Positions 9,591 to 12,691 of a stretch of DNA of 12,691 bases are shown one piece after another. Position 1 is the first letter of the stretch. Every line of letters starts with the position of its first letter. The notes beneath the pieces are model-generated. The model was not told the DNA's origin and did not search any database. It was given only the letters and a program-made list of their open reading frames with translations. The stretch is from Euperipatoides rowelli (taxonomy: Eukaryota > Onychophora > Udeonychophora > Euonychophora > Peripatopsidae). Location: assembly GCA_003024985.2 (NCBI GenBank), contig PXIH01S0043399.1; one strand, written 5' to 3'. The translations under genes and the position numbers were made by a program.

Positions 9591-9850
9591 TAATTAAAAG
9601 AAATTTAAGTGGGGGATATGAATTTGTTATAAATTTGATAAAAAAATGTTCCAATTAGAATTTTATATGTTTATTTTAATGATGATATTGAATTATCGAA
9701 AGCAGTTATTGGTGGTAGATTAAGTTAGTTTTAAAAAGTAATTTATAACAATTTTAGATGCAATTATTGTAATTACTATTTTGAAAGGTATTTGTAGATT
9801 TATGGCAAATTCGATTGTAATCAAACTTTTTTTGTAATAAAATTATGATG

Positions 9851-9870
9851 AATAAAATAAAATAAAATTA
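9851..9870 (+). repeat. (TAAAA)n LINE tail
   Basis: About four units of a five-base A-rich repeat (AATAA/AAATA phase) follow GTAATAAAATTATGATG. A short tandem repeat replacing poly(A) is the 3' end used by several LINE clades, and it marks the element's 3' boundary. Confidence 0.8.
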
Positions 9871-9875
9871 GATAA

Positions 9876-10194
9876 AACAAATATTCAATCGGAAAATTAA
9901 ATATTGGTTCCAACAAGCATTCATTCATTGAACACAGAAAAGATCTTAATAGAAGACCTTTAATGGATAAAAATATTCCAGTAATGTTATTTCTCTTACC
10001 TCAAAGTGCAACAGGTGAGTAAAACTCAATGGATTGAATAAGAACCATTTAACATACTGTTGGATTCAATGTCTATCTTCACAGATGGTAATGTTAAACG
10101 AATTGCAAGACAAATTCATTTTCAACTGAAAAGAACATGTATATTATTCTTCAGTGTTTTGATAAACCATATAAGGTATTTGGTGTTAAAATAA
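9876..10194 (+). CDS. Candidate host exon pair, unknown protein (partial)
   Basis: An open frame from 9876 to 10014 (46 codons plus one base) ends at CAG|GTGAGT, a textbook 5' splice site. Seventy bases on, TCTATCTTCACAG| ends at 10084, a good 3' splice site. Joining 10014 to 10085 preserves the frame for a further 35 codons to a TAA at 10192-10194. The first part contains HRKDLNRRPLMDKNIPV and a hydrophobic LFLLPQSAT. The second opens with DGNVKRIARQIHFQLKRT, a basic, helix-like stretch, and then becomes hydrophobic. I do not recognise the protein. The upstream limit is unclear: acceptors AACAAG (ending 9917) or GAACACAG (ending 9937) are possible, or a start at ATG 9963. A further donor at AAG|GTATTT (10175/10176) would end the second exon earlier. 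Unspliced, the frame stops at 10018-10020. Confidence 0.35.
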
Positions 10195-10560
10195 AAGTAA
10201 TAAAAAACTATTCACTACACCAAATGACCATTTTATATATTCACATACATTTTGAACATCACCTGAGGCTTAAAAGCATAGAAGAAATATCCAACCTATT
10301 ATACTTTGTCAAATATTAATGGTCTCACATTATTCAAATTGAAAATAAAATAAAGTTTATTTTCAAGCAGATAAATTATCAGTGTGACAACTAATAAAAA
10401 ATAAATAATCAGAGTTCATATATTGAATGCAAAGGAAGGAAATTAGTTACAATAGATCACCATTATTTCCTTACATCTTGGTATTTTCATGTAAATGAAA
10501 TTACAATCTCTAAAATAAAATTAAAATTAAAATTGAGAATTATATACCCATATATATGTC
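10195..10560. other. AT-rich segment, nothing identified
   Basis: A frame open from 10137 to 10319 overlaps the exon candidate in another phase and has no recognisable motif. The rest is A/T-rich with AAAATAAAATAAAG and short AAAATT repeats (10515-10533). I see no RNA gene. Confidence 0.6.
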
Positions 10561-10595
10561 CGATACCTAAGAATTAAGGCTTCTCCGGGCTGACC

Positions 10596-10658
10596 ATAGT
10601 CTTCTTCATAAGGTTTCCCTCCCCCCTAATTGGCTTATTCCAACCCGAAGAAGACTAT
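10596..10658. repeat. Inverted repeat, 12-bp perfect arms
   Basis: ATAGTCTTCTTC (10596-10607) and GAAGAAGACTAT (10647-10658) are exact reverse complements separated by 39 bases. An inner pair ATAAG (10608-10612) with CTTAT (10634-10638) could extend the stem. The loop holds a C-rich run. Confidence 0.75.
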
Positions 10659-10842
10659 ATTTCCGTTAAAAATTCTAATTTGGGGTTTCGGTTAACATCA
10701 TTCTCGGGTTAGCGTGTTTGACATCAGCCAAGATGGGACCTGCTTTAACTTATGCCATTCACAAGACTGTTTTATATACTTATATTATTAATATAATAGT
10801 TTATTGTCCATAACTAGGCAAATCGTATAAGCTCGGCGGCCA

Positions 10843-10909
10843 CATTTATAGCTTCAACAGAGGGCAGTACTATCTTCCGACGACCGTCTTTGGATACTGG
10901 CTATAAATG
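10843..10909. repeat. Inverted repeat, 10-bp perfect arms
   Basis: CATTTATAGC (10843-10852) and GCTATAAATG (10900-10909) are exact reverse complements with a 47-base spacer that contains the GGGCAGTACTATC stretch. No function is evident. Confidence 0.65.
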
Positions 10910-11034
10910 CAACCCTGATTTGGAAATGTCTCTAATATCTCCCAGCTTTCAGGACGGATACGTTGCACAGTTATGGCACGAACGGGCCCACCAAGATGCT
11001 GAACACAGACTATGGTGACATGTTCCGGGGATAA
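10870..11034 (-). other. Short minus-strand open frame, possible exon remnant
   Basis: After a TGA at 11037-11035 the minus strand is open for 54 codons to a TAG at 10872-10870. It contains VTIVCVQHLGGPVRAI and TVQRIRPESWEILETFP, which look protein-like, but I recognise no family. There is no ATG at the start and no clear acceptor upstream. An AATAAA on the same strand (10805-10800) lies about 65 bases past the stop, as expected for a last exon. A chance ORF in G+C-richer DNA is an equal possibility. Confidence 0.2.
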
Positions 11035-11060
11035 TCACCAGATAAAAGCCACAATTTTAT

Positions 11061-11750
11061 CATTAGTCTCTGAATACACTTGACATACAAATGCCCAAAT
11101 TAGAATAACTAATTGTATCACATACATATGTAAGTCTTAGCAAACAAAGGCTACCCCAAAATTGTAACTTTTATCAAAAAAAAAATGGGTCAATTTGTGC
11201 CAAGTTTAAAGAATCTTTTACAAGGGCTAGAACCCGGCACAAACTAATGCAATTAAATAGGAAAACTAGCTAAACCCTAACTTAATAACTTAAATAAATA
11301 CATTTCAGCCCGGACCGGCAAATTAGGAGCTCAAGAGGAAGAAAGGGGGATCAACCCTTTATTATCCCTGCCCTGATAGAACGGACAGGTACCACCCCTA
11401 TTTCACATATCTAGGAAAGGGACATCTGAAAAAATTAAAATAAAGATTAATTAAATAAAAAAAGATTAAATAAGCCATTTCAATATCTAACCTACACACA
11501 CACACAAACAAGCGTTTACTTTAGCAAATCATTGTATTTATTTGCTTTAAAGAAAAAATAACAAAAAATCCTTTCCCATCGTGAAACTTTACACTTATTA
11601 ACAAAATCTTTATAAAGGTTACACTTTAGAATAAATACTAACGTGCCTGGCCAGAAAACTCCACAAGAGGGATAGGATGACAGAGAGATAGAAAAAAAAA
11701 GGGCTTGGGCCGGGAAAAAAAGTCTGTTGAAGGTGAATTGGGTTGGAATT
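11061..11750. other. Intergenic stretch with small repeats, no gene seen
   Basis: Contents are an 8-bp inverted repeat TTTGTGCC/GGCACAAA (11194-11201 and 11236-11243), a short AC microsatellite (11494-11506), and G+C-richer patches near 11305-11400. A minus-strand fragment at about 11400-11320 (GRDNKGLIPLSSS then a stop) looks faintly coding but is too short to support a call. The GGTTCTAGCCC sequence on the minus strand near 11225-11235 resembles a polymerase III B box, but no A box was found at the proper distance. Confidence 0.55.
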
Positions 11751-12289
11751 ATAGTTAAAGCTATTAATTATTAGAAACTATTGGTTTTTATAAAGGATAT
11801 TTGTTATGCACTGAATATTATTGTGACTATTCGCAAGAGGAGGTGATCTGCCCAAGGTTGACTACATTTTTAATTGGTCATCAGCGGTTGCTGAGGGCAT
11901 CCTTCTGTCAGCCTATCTCTACATGGTTTTCTAAATGTGTTAAAATTTTAGATAGGTTTCTTTAGACTTGAAGATCTGGAGGTTTTCTGCCTAGAATAAG
12001 GCTCTGCATCAGCTTTTATACAGGTTGGTTGCCAAAGGTGATTTTTGAATGTTGACTTGATTTTCATAGGTCTCTCCAAGTCGGCAACTGTTGTTATTAT
12101 GCAGTTGAAGATGATGTGGATATAGTAGAGCGCCCTCACGTGAGAAAAGAAGTAACTTGGAGTTTGAAAATTTATTCTTTGTGACAGCTGAATTGGTCAC
12201 CTTAGCAACGTAATAAAAAATAAAATTTATTAGTTTATTAAAATAGCTTTAACAAAAAATTATAATATTTGTTAAATAGCTTTAACTAT
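11751..12289. mobile_element. Possible decayed MITE bounded by a 15-bp inverted repeat
   Basis: ATAGTTAAAGCTATT (11751-11765) and AATAGCTTTAACTAT (12275-12289) are exact reverse complements, 539 bases from end to end. A further partial copy (AAATAGCTTTAAC, 12241-12253) lies just inside the right end. The interior is richer in G+C than its flanks and has no transposase-like frame; two overlapping minus-strand frames of 63 codons (11948-12200) have no motif I know. I found no clear target-site duplication, so the boundaries and class are open. The repeat could also be chance in AT-rich DNA. Confidence 0.3.
12241..12286. repeat. 13-bp direct repeat, second copy palindromic
   Basis: AAATAGCTTTAAC occurs at 12241-12253 and 12274-12286. 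The second copy sits in GTTAAA-TAGC-TTTAAC (12271-12286), a perfect hairpin with 6-bp arms. Together with the inverted copy at 11751-11765 this makes three copies of one word in 540 bases. Confidence 0.75.
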
Positions 12290-12393
12290 GTTGTTTAATA
12301 TTAATTGTAAAATTTATAATTCCATATTTTTTCTTGAATATTTGCATGTTGTTGTGCCTTACTTCTACCAATGCTGAAGAGGGACAATGAAGA

Positions 12394-12418
12394 GGGGGGG
12401 GGGGGGGGGTTGGGTTGG
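12394..12418 (+). repeat. G16 run followed by TTGGGTTGGG
   Basis: Sixteen G residues (12394-12409) followed by two TTGGG units form a strong potential G-quadruplex on the plus strand. Run length is likely uncertain in the assembly. Confidence 0.85.
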
Positions 12419-12611
12419 GTCCCTCCTGAGGATTTGTAGATAGAAAATAGAGTAGAGAATCATATTACAATTATAATAAACATTAATGCAACAACATAGT
12501 TTAGAAATATAAGATAAAAAAATTACAATTACCAAAAAAAAAAACATTAATCCAGTATATATTGTTAAGCAAAGCATTTANTCTAGGAACAAGTCCAAAT
12601 GATTTGTTCTA

Positions 12612-12641
12612 TCATTTACCAAATAATTGTTTGGTAAATGA
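12612..12641. repeat. Perfect palindrome, 12-bp arms and 6-nt loop
   Basis: TCATTTACCAAA (12612-12623) and TTTGGTAAATGA (12630-12641) are exact reverse complements around TAATTG. It could form a hairpin or cruciform. It is not followed by a T-run and no gene ends nearby. Confidence 0.85.
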
Positions 12642-12691
12642 CATAACTCTATCCTTGGGAAGAAAGAAATTTGTCAATCATTAAATTAAGG

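Larger units (their letters stand above)
7770..9870 (+). mobile_element. 5'-truncated decayed LINE, clade different from the first
   Basis: This is a second non-LTR retrotransposon. It begins around the start of the RT region and has no endonuclease. Visible are a KALGHDEI block, SYEPISLLPV, a FIDIS..AFDSI motif A, an LLWYKMSRIGIRGKF segment, a short motif B region, YADDL, a VFGNGN segment, LYNAMMVLIINYGS..W, and a C-terminal C-C-H-C pattern with FFHIVCVCPIY. It ends in a (TAAAA)n tail instead of pure A. These traits fit the I/Jockey/CR1-like side of LINE diversity rather than L1; I cannot fix the clade. The 5' edge lies somewhere between 7716 and 7800, next to the minus-strand pseudogene. 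Confidence 0.85.
10561..11060. other. Island richer in G+C and CpG
   Basis: Most of this stretch has visibly more G+C and many more CpG pairs (CCGGG, CTCGGCGG, CCGACGACCG, GGACGGATACG, GCACGAACGG) than the flanks, although 10770-10830 is AT-rich. It contains two inverted repeats and a minus-strand open frame at 10870-11034. It could be an exon with 3' UTR of an unrecognised gene, or a younger insertion. I do not recognise a repeat family. Confidence 0.5.
12290..12691. other. 3' edge, no gene seen; one ambiguous base
   Basis: This is AT-rich sequence with a long G-run, an A10 run near 12534-12544, a palindrome at 12612-12641 and a single N at 12581. A minus-strand frame (12365-12577) is explained by the G-run reading as polyproline and is not accepted as a gene. 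Confidence 0.65.

Noticed and set aside
11221-11240. Polymerase III B-box-like sequence (GGTTCTAGCCC on the minus strand), suggesting a tRNA or SINE
   Set aside because: No matching A box and no cloverleaf or SINE tail was found at suitable spacing.
11948-12200. Two overlapping 63-codon minus-strand ORFs
   Set aside because: They are in different frames of the same stretch with no motif, and they lie inside the MITE candidate. They are not supported as genes.
12365-12577. 70-codon minus-strand ORF ending in polyproline
   Set aside because: The polyproline is the G16 run read backwards, and the rest is low-complexity hydrophobic sequence without a motif.

Overview
The window reads as nuclear DNA of an AT-rich invertebrate animal. 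It has no operons or ribosome binding sites, many A/T homopolymers and two decayed non-LTR retrotransposons with eukaryotic 3' ends. It also holds a broken copy of a protein family that I know only from invertebrate genomes, where it is multi-copy. I cannot name the species. No intact gene of known function is present, and I found no tRNA, rRNA, CRISPR array or LTR pair by eye.

Layout. About 189-4319 (+) is a nearly full-length but heavily mutated LINE of the L1/Tx1 type. It has an ORF1-region remnant, an endonuclease, a reverse transcriptase with all core motifs, a C-terminal region, AATAAA and a poly(A) tail. About 4320-6711 is AT-rich and mostly featureless. It holds one weak two-exon candidate (4682-5179) and a G-run/C-rich block near 6066-6183. 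About 6712-7715 (-) is a pseudogene of the invertebrate family recognised by DGGYLxH, DTDLL, GCDTTS, LPPTSAA, WGW and PPAPE motifs plus a cysteine-rich tail. It has several frameshifts and an internal deletion. About 7770-9870 (+) is a second LINE of a different clade: truncated at its 5' end, with RT motifs, a CCHC-like C-terminus and a (TAAAA)n tail.

Just past that tail, 9876-10194 (+) contains two short open segments. They are separated by a 70-nt interval with strong donor and acceptor sequences and matching phase, the best candidate for a host exon pair. About 10561-11060 is an island richer in G+C and CpG, with two inverted repeats and a 54-codon open frame on the minus strand. About 11751-12289 is bounded by a perfect 15-bp inverted repeat and may be a decayed MITE. 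The 3' edge has a 16-G run, a 12-bp-arm palindrome and one ambiguous base (N at 12581).

The genes do not form a pathway. The window is best seen as an accumulation of mobile-element remnants, with possible host exons between them. All family identifications come from recognising motifs in translated frames; no database search was possible.
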